Source: Terrabacter sp. MAHUQ-38 (GTDB taxonomy: Bacteria; Actinomycetota; Actinomycetes; Actinomycetales; Dermatophilaceae). From it: a DNA stretch of 64,000 bases. The notes beneath the pieces are model-generated. The model was given only the letters and a program-made list of their open reading frames with translations. It was not told the origin of the DNA and did not search any database. Positions 7,975-16,961 of the stretch are shown here, piece after piece (the stretch's first letter is position 1; each line of letters starts with the position of its first letter). A program made the position numbers and the translations under genes. The DNA is taken from the NCBI RefSeq assembly GCF_014518425.1, contig NZ_JACVCU010000005.1:310678-374677 (forward strand). Direction: 5' to 3'.

Positions 7975-9462
7975 TCAGTCGCGGGGCAGCTCCCACGTGT
8001 GCACCGGCTCGTTGGCCATCATGCCCTCGATGTAGCGGCCGAGCATCTCGCGCAGCGCCTTGTCACGGGTCAGGCCCTGGGCCTCGAGCCGGGTCACGCA
8101 CTCGGACTGCCACGAGGCACCGTTGACCCCGAGGATGCAGCGCTGCTCGATGATCGACAGGAACCGGTCGCGTACGGCAGCCGAGACCCCCCACCGCTCG
8201 AGACCCTCGTGCGCCATCGGGAGCAGGCGGCGCAGCACGAGCTCGGTGGCCGGCACCTCGCCGAAGCCGGGCCAGTACGTGCGGGCGTCGATGCCGAGGC
8301 GGGCGCCTTCCTCGAAGTTGGACTCGGCAGCCGAGAAGCTCATCCGGGTCCAGACGGGGCGGTCCTCCTCTGCCAGCACCCGCATCGTGCCGTAGTAGAA
8401 GGCGGCGTTGGCCATGACGTCGGCGATGCTCGGCCCGGCCGGCAGGACGCGGTTCTCGACGCGCAGGTGCGGTCGGCCCTCGACGATGTCGTAGATGGGG
8501 CGGTTCCAGCGGTAGACGGTGCCGTTGTGGAGGCGCAGCTCCTTGAGCTCGGGCACGTCACCGCGCTCGAAGACGTCCTCGGGCTCCTCGTCGTAGAGCT
8601 CGGGCAGCAGCGCCGGGAAGTAGCGGACGTTCTCCTCGAAGAGGTCGAAGATCGAAGTGATCCACCTCTCGCCGAACCAGACTCGCGGGCGCACGCCCTG
8701 GTTCTTCAGCTCGACGGAGCGGGTGTCGGTGGCCTGCGTGAACAGGGGGATGCGGGTCTCGGCCCAGAGGCGCTGGCCGAGGAAGTACGGTGAGTTGGCC
8801 CCGAGGGCGAGCTGCGGGCCGGCGAGGACCTGGGCGGCGTTCCAGTGGTCGGCGAAGCGCTCGGGCTGCACCTGCAGGTGCAGCTGGATCGACGTGCAGG
8901 CCGACTCGGGGGCCAGGCTGTCGGAGTAGCGGGCGATCCGCTCCCCCGTCGGTCCCTCGAGCTCGAGCCACACGTCCTCACCGCGCGCGTCGAGGACCGC
9001 GTTGTTGAGCGCCGCGTAGCGGATGTTCTCGCTGATCCAGTCGCCCTCGAAGTGTTCCGGCATGACCGTCGGCAGGATGCCGATGGCGACGATGCCGGTG
9101 TGCAGCTCGGCCGCCTTCTCGGACGCCCGGTTGAGCGACTCACGCAGCAGTCCCTCGAGCTCGATCGCCGAGTCGCCCGGAAGCGGCCGGGGATGCACGT
9201 TGAGCTCGATGTTGTAGCGCGCCAGCTCGGTCTGGTAGTCCTCGTCGGCGATCTGCTCGAGCACCGTCTTGTTGTCGAGCTTCGGACTGAGGTCCTCGTT
9301 GACGAGGTTGAGCTCGATCTCGAGACCGGTCATCGGCCGGTCGAACTCGAACTCGCTCTTGCCCAGCATTCGCTCGAACACGTCGAGGTCGCGGCGGACC
9401 TTCTCGCGATACTGCTGCCGCTGCTCGCGTGTGTACCTGGCCTGTTCGACGTCGGCTCCCAC
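7975..9462 (-). CDS. Glutamate-cysteine ligase family protein (GCS2-like)
   Basis: A 495-residue ATP-dependent carboxylate-amine ligase of the GCS2 superfamily. MTGLEIELNLVNEDLSPKLD contains the metal-binding Glu residues; ARYNIELNVHPRPL, CTSIQLHLQVQPERF and RVENRVLPAGPSIADVMAN are further family blocks. Related enzymes join glutamate to cysteine as the first step of glutathione or ergothioneine synthesis, but many actinobacterial members of this length are uncharacterised. The GTG at 9462 was chosen because homologues begin with a short MG-x-x-V segment; a GTG at 9480 is also possible. The start lies about 50 bases from the stop of gcvP, on the same strand. Confidence 0.8.
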   Translation of the reverse strand: MGADVEQARYTREQRQQYREKVRRDLDVFERMLGKSEFEFDRPMTGLEIELNLVNEDLSPKLDNKTVLEQIADEDYQTELARYNIELNVHPRPLPGDSAIELEGLLRESLNRASEKAAELHTGIVAIGILPTVMPEHFEGDWISENIRYAALNNAVLDARGEDVWLELEGPTGERIARYSDSLAPESACTSIQLHLQVQPERFADHWNAAQVLAGPQLALGANSPYFLGQRLWAETRIPLFTQATDTRSVELKNQGVRPRVWFGERWITSIFDLFEENVRYFPALLPELYDEEPEDVFERGDVPELKELRLHNGTVYRWNRPIYDIVEGRPHLRVENRVLPAGPSIADVMANAAFYYGTMRVLAEEDRPVWTRMSFSAAESNFEEGARLGIDARTYWPGFGEVPATELVLRRLLPMAHEGLERWGVSAAVRDRFLSIIEQRCILGVNGASWQSECVTRLEAQGLTRDKALREMLGRYIEGMMANEPVHTWELPRD

Positions 9463-9515
9463 GTGCCGAGACAACCACACTCGCGGTCTCGGCGCGAGAG
9501 GCGCGCGGGCAGTGA

Positions 9516-12443
9516 TCAGCCCTCGAACGCCTCCGGCGGCGGGCACGAGCACACGAGGTTGCGGTCGCCGTACGCGCCGTCGATGCGGCTGACCGGCGGC
9601 CAGTACTTGTCGGCGGCGTTCACACCGACCGGGAAGGCGGCCTCGGTGCGGTCGTACGGATGCGCCCACTCCCCCGCGATGTTCAGGGCGGTGTGCGGCG
9701 CGTGCCGCAGCATGCTGTCGCCGACGGTGACCTCACCGGCACGGATCGCCTCGATCTCGCCGTGGATCGCGATCATCGCGTCGCAGAAGCGGTCGAGCTC
9801 GTAGAGGTTCTCCGACTCGGTCGGCTCGACCATGAGCGTGCCTGCGACCGGGAAGCTCATCGTCGGGGCGTGGAAGCCGTAGTCGACGAGCCGCTTGGCG
9901 ATGTCGTCGACCGTCACTCCGGTCTCGGCGGTGATCTGGCGGACGTCGAGGATGCACTCGTGCGCGACGAGCCCGTCGTGGCCGGAGTAGAGCACCGGGT
10001 AGTGCTCGCGCAGCCGGGCCGCGACGTAGTTGGCTCCGAGGACCGCCATCTGCGTCGCGTGCCGCAGGCCCTCGCCGCCCATGAGGCGGACGTACGCCCA
10101 CGAGATCGGCAGGATGCTCGCGGACCCGTAGGGCGCGGCCGAGACCGGTCCGACGCCCGAGTCCGGACCGGCCTCCGGGGCGAGCGGGTGGTTGGGCAGG
10201 TGCGGTGCGAGGTGCGCCCGGACCGCCACCGGCCCGACACCGGGACCGCCGCCACCGTGCGGGATGCAGAACGTCTTGTGCAGGTTGAGGTGGCTGACGT
10301 CGGCGCCGAACTTGCCCGGCTGGGCGAGCCCGACGAGGGCGTTGAGGTTGGCGCCGTCGACGTACACCTGGCCGCCCGCGTCGTGCACGAGCTCGCACAG
10401 CTCGGTGATGGTGTCCTCGTAGACGCCGTGCGTCGACGGGTAGGTCACCATGATCGCGGCGAGGTCGTCGCGGTGCGCCTCGACCTTCTCGCGCAGGTCG
10501 TCCATGTCGACGGTGCCACCGGGGGCGGTCTTGACGACGACGACCTTGAGGCCGGCCATCACGGCCGAGGCCGCGTTGGTGCCGTGGGCGCTGGCCGGGA
10601 TCAGGCAGACGCGGCGGTGGCCCTCGCCGCGTGCCTGGTGGTAGGCGTGGATCGCGAGGAGGCCGGCGAACTCGCCCTGGGAGCCGGCGTTGGGCTGCAG
10701 CGACACGGCGTCGTAGCCGGTGATCTCGCACAGCCAGCCGGACAGGTCGTCGATGAGGGCCCTGATGCCCTCGGTCTGCTCGGCCGGCGCGAACGGGTGG
10801 AGGTTCGCGAACTCCGGCCAGGTGACCGACTCCATCTCCGTCGTCGCGTTGAGCTTCATCGTGCACGAGCCGAGCGGGATCATGCCGCGGTCGAGCGCGA
10901 AGTCGCGGTCGGAGAGACGGCGCAGGTAGCGCAGCATCGCCGTCTCCGAGTGGTGCGAGTGGAAGACCGGGTGGGTGAGGAACTCCGACGAGCGCTGAAG
11001 CCCAGCCGGAATGCCGCCGCCGACGGGCGTGCCGAGGGTGTTCTTCACGTCGTCGGACGCCGGCAGGCCGAACGCGTCGAGGACCGCGAGCACCGTTGCG
11101 GCAGTGGACGTCTCGTCCAGGCTGAGGGACACCCGGTCGGCGTCGACCCGCCACACGTTGATGCCGCGCTCGGCGAAGGTGGCCGTGACGTCGCCCGCAC
11201 GGCCCGGCACGATGACGGTCAGCGTGTCGAAGAACGCAGCGGTCTCGACGTCCAGCCCACCGGCGACGAGGGCTTCGCGCAGGCGTGCGGTCAGGCCGTT
11301 CACCCGGCGGGCGATGCCGACGAGACCCGCGGGACCGTGCCACACGGCATACATGCTCGCCATGACGGCGAGGAGAACCTGGGCGGTGCAGATGTTGGAC
11401 GTCGCCTTCTCGCGACGGATGTGCTGCTCGCGCGTCTGGAGCGCGAGGCGGTACGCCTGGTGTCCCTCGGCGTCGACGGACACGCCGACCAGGCGGCCGG
11501 GGATCTGGCGCTCCAGGCCACGGTGGACGGCCATGTAGCCGGCGTGCGGGCCGCCGAAGCCCATCGGCACCCCGAAACGCTGGGCGCTTCCGACGGCGAT
11601 GTCGGCGCCCCACTCACCGGGAGCGCTGGCCAGGGTCAGCGCGAGCAGGTCGGCGCACGTCGTGACGAGCCCCTTCGACTCGTGCACGGCGTCGGTGAGC
11701 GGGGTCCAGTCGACGATCTCGCCGGTGGCGTCGGGGTACTGGACCATGGCACCGACGACGTCCTTGCCGCCCGCGGCGGCGGCCAACGACTCGGTGTCTC
11801 GCACGGCCCGCAGGTCGGCGACGACGAGCGGTAGGCCGAGCGCTTCGGCGCGGGTGCGCATGACGGCGATCGTCTGCGGGAAGAGACGCTCGTCGACGAG
11901 GACGACGGCGTCGGCGGCCGCCCGGCTGGCGCGACGCATGAGCGACATGGCCTCGGCCGCGGCGGTCGACTCGTCGAGCAGGGACGAGCCCGCGACGTCG
12001 AGGCCCGTGAGGTCGGTGACGACCGTCTGGAAGTTGAGGAGCGCCTCGAGGCGGCCCTGCGAGATCTCCGGCTGGTACGGCGTGTACGCGGTGTACCACG
12101 CGGGGTTCTCGAGGACGTTGCGGCGCACGACCGGCGGCGTCACGGTGCCGTAGTAGCCAAGCCCTATCAGCGAGGTGAGGACGGTGTTGCGGGAGGCGAA
12201 CGCGCGCAGCTCGTCGATGACGGCACTCTCGCTCGCGGCGGCCTCGACCTGCAGCGGGGCCTCGGAGCGGATGGTGCCGGGGATGGCGCGGTCGCACATC
12301 GCGTCGAGGCTCGGCTGGCCCACGACCTCGAGCATGCGGCGCAGGTCGTCGCCGGCGGGGCCGACGTGGCGGCTCACGAAGTCGGCCATCTGCGTCTCGG
12401 TGGACACTCCGGTGGTCACGGGCACGAGCTGGTCGATCGACAT
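9516..12443 (-). CDS. gcvP: Glycine dehydrogenase (decarboxylating), P-protein
   Basis: A 975-residue single-chain P-protein, the PLP enzyme that decarboxylates glycine and loads the aminomethyl group on GcvH lipoyl. The N-terminal half begins with [12 protein letters not shown]. In the C-terminal half the PLP lysine lies in [18 protein letters not shown] and the Gly-rich loop follows. Its length is normal for the fused type. The ATG at 12443 is preceded by an AGGAG ribosome site. It is controlled by a glycine riboswitch in its leader. gcvH lies about 3 kb away on the same strand, in the order known from M. tuberculosis Rv1826-Rv1832; gcvT is not in the window. Confidence 0.97.
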   Translation of the reverse strand: MSIDQLVPVTTGVSTETQMADFVSRHVGPAGDDLRRMLEVVGQPSLDAMCDRAIPGTIRSEAPLQVEAAASESAVIDELRAFASRNTVLTSLIGLGYYGTVTPPVVRRNVLENPAWYTAYTPYQPEISQGRLEALLNFQTVVTDLTGLDVAGSSLLDESTAAAEAMSLMRRASRAAADAVVLVDERLFPQTIAVMRTRAEALGLPLVVADLRAVRDTESLAAAAGGKDVVGAMVQYPDATGEIVDWTPLTDAVHESKGLVTTCADLLALTLASAPGEWGADIAVGSAQRFGVPMGFGGPHAGYMAVHRGLERQIPGRLVGVSVDAEGHQAYRLALQTREQHIRREKATSNICTAQVLLAVMASMYAVWHGPAGLVGIARRVNGLTARLREALVAGGLDVETAAFFDTLTVIVPGRAGDVTATFAERGINVWRVDADRVSLSLDETSTAATVLAVLDAFGLPASDDVKNTLGTPVGGGIPAGLQRSSEFLTHPVFHSHHSETAMLRYLRRLSDRDFALDRGMIPLGSCTMKLNATTEMESVTWPEFANLHPFAPAEQTEGIRALIDDLSGWLCEITGYDAVSLQPNAGSQGEFAGLLAIHAYHQARGEGHRRVCLIPASAHGTNAASAVMAGLKVVVVKTAPGGTVDMDDLREKVEAHRDDLAAIMVTYPSTHGVYEDTITELCELVHDAGGQVYVDGANLNALVGLAQPGKFGADVSHLNLHKTFCIPHGGGGPGVGPVAVRAHLAPHLPNHPLAPEAGPDSGVGPVSAAPYGSASILPISWAYVRLMGGEGLRHATQMAVLGANYVAARLREHYPVLYSGHDGLVAHECILDVRQITAETGVTVDDIAKRLVDYGFHAPTMSFPVAGTLMVEPTESENLYELDRFCDAMIAIHGEIEAIRAGEVTVGDSMLRHAPHTALNIAGEWAHPYDRTEAAFPVGVNAADKYWPPVSRIDGAYGDRNLVCSCPPPEAFEG

Positions 12444-12507
12444 GCGGGCTCCTGGCGGGTTCGAGCGGACGACACACGCTCCCCGTCTGTCGAGCACCGC
12501 ACGGTGC

Positions 12508-12611
12508 CTTCAGAGTTGCCTCGCCCGCATGGTCCTGGCGCCTGAGAGGTTCCGGGGATGTTGCCCCTTCGGCGCCTCGCAGGTGCTGAGCACCCCGAGG
12601 ACTCTCCCATG
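12508..12611 (-). ncRNA. Glycine riboswitch, one recognisable aptamer
   Basis: On the minus strand the leader of gcvP carries the conserved aptamer pieces in order: GGGAGAGTCC (12599-12608), GGCGCCGAAGGGGCAA around 12561-12576, ACCTCTCAGGC near 12540-12550, then a GGACC...GCGGGCGAGGCAACTCTG tail. These match the glycine-binding aptamer consensus. Only one full aptamer is seen, so this is a singlet type with a short accessory stem. It should raise gcvP expression when glycine is abundant. Confidence 0.9.
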
Positions 12612-12665
12612 CAGGGTCGATCGGCAGGGCCAAATCTACCAGCAGGCGGGAGCGCTGCGGGCACG

Positions 12666-12702
12666 CGAACGGCCCGGCGGGAGACTCCCGTCGGGCCGTT
12701 CG
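12666..12702 (-). terminator. Terminator after the resR-like gene
   Basis: Arms CGAACGGCCCG and CGGGCCGTTCG, extended inward by CGGGAG and CTCCCG, form one long hairpin about 20 bases after the stop of the MerR gene. It separates this gene from the gcvP riboswitch transcript. Confidence 0.75.
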
Positions 12703-12721
12703 ACGATACGGGCGTGGATGC

Positions 12722-13306
12722 TCAGGCCATGCGGCGGGCCTGGCGGCGAGCGGTGAGCTCGTCACCGGGGTGCTCCGACGGCGCGTCGTCATCCGCCCGC
12801 TCACTCGGGAGCTGCGCGAGCTCACCCTCGACCTCGCGCCAGACGCGCCCGACCGCGATGCCGAAGACGCCCTGACCCCCCTGTACGAGGTCGATGACCT
12901 CGTCGGCGGACGTGCACTCGTAGACCGAGGCGCCGTCGCTCATCAGCGTGATCTGCGCGAGGTCCTCGACGCCGCGCTCGCGAAGGTGGCCGATGGCGAC
13001 GCGGATCTGCTGAAGGGAGACGCCCGTGTCGAGGAGACGCTTGACCACCTTGAGCACGAGGATGTCGCGGAAACCGTAGAGGCGCTGCGTGCCCGAACCG
13101 GTGGCGCTGCGGACCGACGGCTCCACGAGCCCGGTGCGGGCCCAGTAGTCGAGCTGACGGTAGGTGATGCCGGCTGCCTTGCAGGCGGTCGGTCCCCGGT
13201 AGCCGGTGTCCTCGGCAAGCTCGGGCAGGTCGTCGGTGAACAGCAGTCCCTGGGACCCGACCGGCAGCCTGCGACTGGCGTCGCGCGCGTCCTCGATGGC
13301 GGCCAT
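12722..13306 (-). CDS. MerR-family regulator (ResR/Rv1830-like)
   Basis: A 194-residue regulator with a winged-helix MerR domain. Visible signatures are YRGPTACKAAGITYRQLDYW and ARTGLVEPSVR, then RLYGFRDILVLKVVKRLLD, then a short coiled-coil and an acidic, disordered C-terminus. By position between the DUF151 gene and gcvP it corresponds to M. tuberculosis Rv1830 (resR), which is linked to growth and cell-size control and antibiotic resilience. The start at 13306 has a strong AGGAGGAGG ribosome site; an in-frame ATG at 13363 lacks one. An inverted repeat further upstream may be its own operator. Confidence 0.88.
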   Translation of the reverse strand: MAAIEDARDASRRLPVGSQGLLFTDDLPELAEDTGYRGPTACKAAGITYRQLDYWARTGLVEPSVRSATGSGTQRLYGFRDILVLKVVKRLLDTGVSLQQIRVAIGHLRERGVEDLAQITLMSDGASVYECTSADEVIDLVQGGQGVFGIAVGRVWREVEGELAQLPSERADDDAPSEHPGDELTARRQARRMA

Positions 13307-13467
13307 GCCGTCCTCCTCCTGCTCGGGCTGCGGGCCGCCGTGGTGCGTGCGCGCAGACGACATGCAGATAACTACAGTCACGTCGTTCTCCTGACGGTAG
13401 GCCGCGTCCCCCGTCCGGTCAATCACCGAGGCCCCGAGCGGCAGCGCGTGTCGGTGCCTCGGCGCAG

Positions 13468-13490
13468 ACCTTGAGGTTTCACTGCAAGGT
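13468..13490 (-). promoter_or_regulatory. Candidate MerR operator upstream of the resR-like gene
   Basis: ACCTTG and CAAGGT form a perfect 6-base inverted repeat with an 11-base spacer that also holds GAGGTTT, between the DUF151 gene and the resR-like gene. MerR-family proteins bind symmetric half-sites of this kind in promoter spacers, so autoregulation is a plausible inference. Confidence 0.4.
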
Positions 13491-13533
13491 TAGGCTGGCG
13501 CACCGCCCGGTGAACCGCTTCCCTACGTCCGGC

Positions 13534-14061
13534 TCATTCCGGTCGGTCCGGCAGGTCCGGTCGGTCGGGGCGGTCGCCCGGCTCGCCCTCGGGCGACGGG
13601 CCCTCGAAGTCCTCTGCGGACACGTGGTCGAGGAACTCCTTGAACTTCTCGACCTCGTCGTCCTCCTCCGAGGAGACGACGATCGCGGCCTCGTCGAGGA
13701 TGGCCGGCTCGACGAGCACCTTGGCACCCGTTCGCAGCGCCAGCGCGATGGCGTCGCTGGCCCGCGAGCTCACCTCGTTCTTGCCGTCGATGATGAGGGC
13801 TGCGTGGAACACGGAGTCCTTGAGGGCGACGATGCGCACCTCGGTCAGCTCGTGGCCGAGGACCGTGAGCAGGTCGCGCATCAGGTCGTGGGTCAGGGGT
13901 CGCGGCGGGACCACGCCCTGCTGGGCGTAGGTGATCGCGGCGGCCTCGGCCGCGCCGATCCAGATCGGCAGGTAGCGCCCGCCGTCCCGCTCGCGCAGCA
14001 GGACGATCGGCTGGTTCGTGGGCATCTCTACACGGACGCCCAGGACATCTACCTCTCTCAC
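13534..14061 (-). CDS. DUF151 / bifunctional nuclease family protein (Rv1829-like)
   Basis: A 175-residue protein of the bifunctional nuclease (BFN, DUF151) family. Conserved blocks are VEMPTNQPIVLLRERDGGRY, LPIWIGAAEAAAI, RPLTHDLMRDLL and SSRASDAIALALRTGAKV. Plant and bacterial relatives have been reported with RNase and DNase activity, but the role in actinobacteria is not established. The C-terminal tail of about 40 residues is acidic and Pro/Asp-rich. The GTG start at 14061 follows a GGTGGAG ribosome site. It lies 40 bases after ftsR and is probably in the same transcript. Confidence 0.88.
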   Translation of the reverse strand: MREVDVLGVRVEMPTNQPIVLLRERDGGRYLPIWIGAAEAAAITYAQQGVVPPRPLTHDLMRDLLTVLGHELTEVRIVALKDSVFHAALIIDGKNEVSSRASDAIALALRTGAKVLVEPAILDEAAIVVSSEEDDEVEKFKEFLDHVSAEDFEGPSPEGEPGDRPDRPDLPDRPE

Positions 14062-14101
14062 CTCTCCACCGTACCCCGCCCCGCGCGGGACTCGCGGGTC
14101 G

Positions 14102-14827
14102 TCAGCGCGCGAGTCCCGCGCGGACGAGCGCGACGTGCAGGGAGATGCAGGCAGAGGCGATCTCGGCGGCGCGCTCCTCGCGGGTTCCGCTCCCCCGGCG
14201 CGTCGCGAGCACCTGCTGGACGAGGCCGATCTCGCGGTCCGCGGCCGTCCGGAACGGGCGAAGATGGCGGGGCTCGAGCCCGTGTCCCGCCAGGGCGTGC
14301 GCCGCCGCGGCGATGGCCAGCGACTCGTGCCCGAAGTGGCCTCGGGCGTCCGGCTGGAGCAGGCCGTACGTCTCGAGCGCGTGCATGGTGTCGCGGTCGA
14401 TTCCGGTCGCCTCGCGCAGCTCCGGACCCGTCAGCGTCACGTCGTGCTGCCCGACGAGCTCGTGTGGCCCCGGGACCTCGGGGTCGACCTCAGGAGTCGG
14501 AGGGCGCGGCCGGCCGTCAGTGTCGTCGCCCGGATCGGTCAGGCCACGGTCGAGCGCGTCGAGCGCCTCGCGGATGACTTTCAGCGGCCAGTACCGGTCT
14601 CGCTGCGCAGCAAGGACGTAGCGGAGTCGACGGACGTCGTCATCGGTGTAGGTCCGGTAACCGGACGCGGTGCGGTGTGGGGTGACGAGCCCCTCGGCCT
14701 CGAGAAACCTGATCTTCGAGGCGCTGACGTCGGGAAACTCTTCGGACAGTGACGTCAGCACCTTGCCGATGGTCAGGCGCGCAGGAGCCGGGGACGCGCC
14801 CTCGGCTCCGGTCGTGCGTCTGCTCAT
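14102..14827 (-). CDS. ftsR: MerR-family regulator FtsR (Rv1828-like)
   Basis: A 241-residue MerR regulator. The DNA-binding domain is clear: LTIGKVLTSLSEEFPDVSAS, KIRFLEAEGLVTPHRTASGY and RTYTDDDVRRLRYVLAAQRD. A second, C-terminal helical domain follows a charged linker. The Corynebacterium glutamicum orthologue, also next to the GarA/OdhI gene, activates ftsZ. The ATG overlaps the garA stop (ATGA), so the two are translationally coupled. A palindrome in the promoter of this pair may be its binding site. The identification rests on domain sequence plus conserved position. Confidence 0.88.
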   Translation of the reverse strand: MSRRTTGAEGASPAPARLTIGKVLTSLSEEFPDVSASKIRFLEAEGLVTPHRTASGYRTYTDDDVRRLRYVLAAQRDRYWPLKVIREALDALDRGLTDPGDDTDGRPRPPTPEVDPEVPGPHELVGQHDVTLTGPELREATGIDRDTMHALETYGLLQPDARGHFGHESLAIAAAAHALAGHGLEPRHLRPFRTAADREIGLVQQVLATRRGSGTREERAAEIASACISLHVALVRAGLAR

Positions 14828-15294
14828 GCGGGTGCGTGCTGCGCTGCTCCGGCCGAGTAGTAGACGAGGCGGAACTTGCCGATCTGGACCTCGTCACCCT
14901 GGTGCAGTGGGGCCTCGTCGATCCGCGCCCGGTTGACGTACGTGCCGTTGAGCGAGCCCGAGTCACGTACGACGTAACCGCCGCCCCGGGCGATGAACAT
15001 CGCGTGCTTGCGCGACACCGTCACGTCGTCGAGGAAGATGTCCGAGTCGGGGTGACGACCGGCCGCCACCTCCTGGTCGTCGAGCAGGAACCGGGCGCCG
15101 GTGTTGGGGCCGCGGAGCACCACGAGCAGCGCAGTGCCCGGCCGAAGTGCCTCGATGGTCGCCTGGTCCTCGGCCGTGAGCCCACGAGGGTCGATGGTCT
15201 CGACGTGGTCGCTGTCCTGCGACGGGACGCCTTGGAACCGCATGGTGCGGGGTTCGACGTTCATGTCGTCGGGGTCGGGCAGGTCGCTCGACAT
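14824..15294 (-). CDS. garA: FHA-domain protein GarA/OdhI
   Basis: A 156-residue regulator of 2-oxoglutarate metabolism. A flexible N-terminus of about 50 residues is followed by a forkhead-associated domain with GRHPDSDIFLDDVTVSRKHA, GSLNGTYVN and GDEVQIGKFRLVY, nearly identical to mycobacterial GarA. In relatives, the unphosphorylated form inhibits 2-oxoglutarate dehydrogenase and a kinase switches it off by phosphorylating an N-terminal ETTS motif. Here the corresponding stretch reads HVETIDPRGL, so the usual Thr-Thr pair is reduced to one Thr. The ATG at 15294 was preferred because upstream residues lack similarity. Confidence 0.92.
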   Translation of the reverse strand: MSSDLPDPDDMNVEPRTMRFQGVPSQDSDHVETIDPRGLTAEDQATIEALRPGTALLVVLRGPNTGARFLLDDQEVAAGRHPDSDIFLDDVTVSRKHAMFIARGGGYVVRDSGSLNGTYVNRARIDEAPLHQGDEVQIGKFRLVYYSAGAAQHAPA

Positions 15295-15333
15295 GCGGTC
15301 CTCCTCTATCGTGCGGGCGGATTGGGGTCCATC

Positions 15334-15345
15334 CAACTCTAGTTG
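15334..15345 (-). promoter_or_regulatory. Palindrome in the garA-ftsR promoter region
   Basis: CAACT-CT-AGTTG, a perfect 5-base inverted repeat in an AT-rich patch about 40 bases upstream of the garA start. Spacing and symmetry fit a MerR-type operator, so FtsR may control its own operon (inference). Confidence 0.4.
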
Positions 15346-15397
15346 ACCCGGGCAGGTCGGCATCCGACCGGATCAGGCGCGGGCGGTGCCGAGGGGA

Positions 15398-15787
15398 TCA
15401 GGACAGTGACGCGGTGTACGCCGAGGCATCCATGAGGCCCTCGACGGACGAGGTGTCGGCCAGGCGCAGCTCGAACATCCAGCCCTCGCCGTAGGGATCG
15501 GAGTTGAGCAGCTCGGGAGCTGCGTCGAGCGCGGCGTTCGTGGCCGTCACCTCGCCGTCGAGCGGCGCGTAGACGTCGCTGACCGACTTCGTCGACTCGA
15601 CCTCACCACACGAGTCCCCCGCAGCCACGGTGTCGCCCACCGAGGGCAGCGAGACGTAGACGACGTCGCCGAGCGCGTCCTGGGCGAAGGACGTGATGCC
15701 GATGCGGACGACATCGTCGTCCCCGACGCGGACCCACTCGTGGTCGCTGGTGTAGCGCAGGTCGGAGGGATAGTCCAGGTCGCTCAT
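15398..15787 (-). CDS. gcvH: Glycine cleavage system H protein
   Basis: A 129-residue lipoyl carrier protein. The modified lysine lies in ESTKSVSDVYAP, and HEWVRVGDDDVVRIGIT, QDALGDVVYVSLP and NSDPYGEGWMFEL are family blocks. It shuttles the aminomethyl group between the P, T and L proteins. The ATG at 15787 is preceded by GAAGGAGC, a good ribosome site. It lies between the DUF881 gene and garA in the order conserved in mycobacteria (Rv1825-Rv1827). A CTCTCAGG sequence upstream resembles one riboswitch segment, but no full aptamer is present. Confidence 0.96.
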   Translation of the reverse strand: MSDLDYPSDLRYTSDHEWVRVGDDDVVRIGITSFAQDALGDVVYVSLPSVGDTVAAGDSCGEVESTKSVSDVYAPLDGEVTATNAALDAAPELLNSDPYGEGWMFELRLADTSSVEGLMDASAYTASLS

Positions 15788-15953
15788 GTCGCTCCTTCGT
15801 CGGTGGTCGGCCCGGGTCGGGGCCGGGGTGGCTGCACGTGGCCGGCGCCTGCGGCGCTGCGGCGGCACCTGAGAGGATGCCATGCCCATGCCGTGCGCGC
15901 AGGCACTGGGCCCCACCGCGTGGCGCCACGGTGGACGCGGCATCCCCGAGCGG

Positions 15954-16961
15954 TCACTCGACCGGCTTGGCGTGGGTCATGTCGGTCGGCCGGTGCAGAG
16001 ACCTGATCTCGTTGAGGCTCGACTCTGTGATGGTCGCGTTGGCGCCCTTCTGGCGTACCGACTCGACGATGCCGCCGGGGATCGTCATGGCCGACGACAG
16101 GGTCTTCGAGTCGCCGATGACCTTGATGACCAGAGGCCGGCTGACCTGGGTGCCGTCGATGAGGATCTCGCCGTCGCGGTCGCCGACGAAGGACGAGGCC
16201 ACCACGCGCACGCCGCCGACGTCGATCGCCTCGGCCCCGGCGTCGCGCAGCTCCTGGATGATGTCGAGGACGATCGGACCCGTGACCTGGTTGGTCGGGT
16301 CGCTGATGCGCAGCGTGATGCCCGGACCCTTGGCGCCGATCGTCCCGGCGAGGATGCCGAGGGTGTCGACGCGCTTCTGTGCCTGCTCGAGCGCCTCCCC
16401 CGCCGTACCCGTGCCGCTCTTGAGCCGGTCGCGCGTCGTCTCGAGCTCGCGCACCTGCTGGTCAAGGCGGGAGGAGCGCAGGGAGACGTCGTCGAGGAGC
16501 CGCACGAGGTCAGGCTGGCTCAGCTCGTCGAGGCCGCGCTGGTTCGTCAGCTGCACCTGCGCCGCGATGCCGGCCCCGAGCAGCATCGCGAGAAGGGCGC
16601 TGAGCAGGTTGGCACGCGTGCCGCGCGGGCGACTCATCTTGAGCAGGCGCACCCACGCCGCCTTGCCGTCGACCGGGATGCGGCTCGTGCCCTGCTCATG
16701 CGCGTCCGGGGAGGTGAGGTCCTCGTCCGGGGCGGCGACGACACCGGCGCCGAACACGGGGGCCGGCGGCGTGGTGAGGTCAGCGTCGTCCGGCCGGTCC
16801 GCAGGAGCTTCGGGCTCGTCGGCATGGTCGGGCTGTTCGACGTCAGGCGCCTCAGGCGTGGGGGCGACCTCGGGCGTCTCGGGCGACTCATCGGTGGCGG
16901 CGTCCGTCTCGGGAGCCGGAGGTGACTCGGGACGTGGCTTCTTGGGCTTGCCCACGGTCAC
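15954..16961 (-). CDS. DUF881 family membrane-anchored protein (Rv1825-like)
   Basis: A 335-residue protein. About 100 disordered Pro/Ala/Asp/Glu-rich residues are followed by one membrane segment (ANLLSALLAMLLGAGIAAQV), a coiled-coil (SLRSSRLDQQVRELETTRDR) and the extracellular DUF881 domain with GPGITLRISDPTNQVTG and DAGAEAIDVGGVRVV. The function is unknown; the family is always found near pgsA, sbp and gcvH in actinobacteria, and resembles proteins linked to cell-envelope processes. The GTG at 16961 overlaps the sbp stop (GTGA); a GTG two codons later is also possible. Confidence 0.88.
   Translation of the reverse strand: MTVGKPKKPRPESPPAPETDAATDESPETPEVAPTPEAPDVEQPDHADEPEAPADRPDDADLTTPPAPVFGAGVVAAPDEDLTSPDAHEQGTSRIPVDGKAAWVRLLKMSRPRGTRANLLSALLAMLLGAGIAAQVQLTNQRGLDELSQPDLVRLLDDVSLRSSRLDQQVRELETTRDRLKSGTGTAGEALEQAQKRVDTLGILAGTIGAKGPGITLRISDPTNQVTGPIVLDIIQELRDAGAEAIDVGGVRVVASSFVGDRDGEILIDGTQVSRPLVIKVIGDSKTLSSAMTIPGGIVESVRQKGANATITESSLNEIRSLHRPTDMTHAKPVE

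Noticed and set aside
9660-11834. 724-codon plus-strand frame opposite gcvP
   Set aside because: Shadow of gcvP; composition is that of an antisense frame and no start signal fits.
12444-12497. Earlier gcvP start at 12497
   Set aside because: It lies in the riboswitch leader; the ATG at 12443 has a proper AGGAG site and matches the family N-terminus.
15840-15960. Second glycine riboswitch before gcvH
   Set aside because: Only CCTCTCAGGTGCC is present; the GCGCCGAAGGGGCAA core and the 5' stem are missing.
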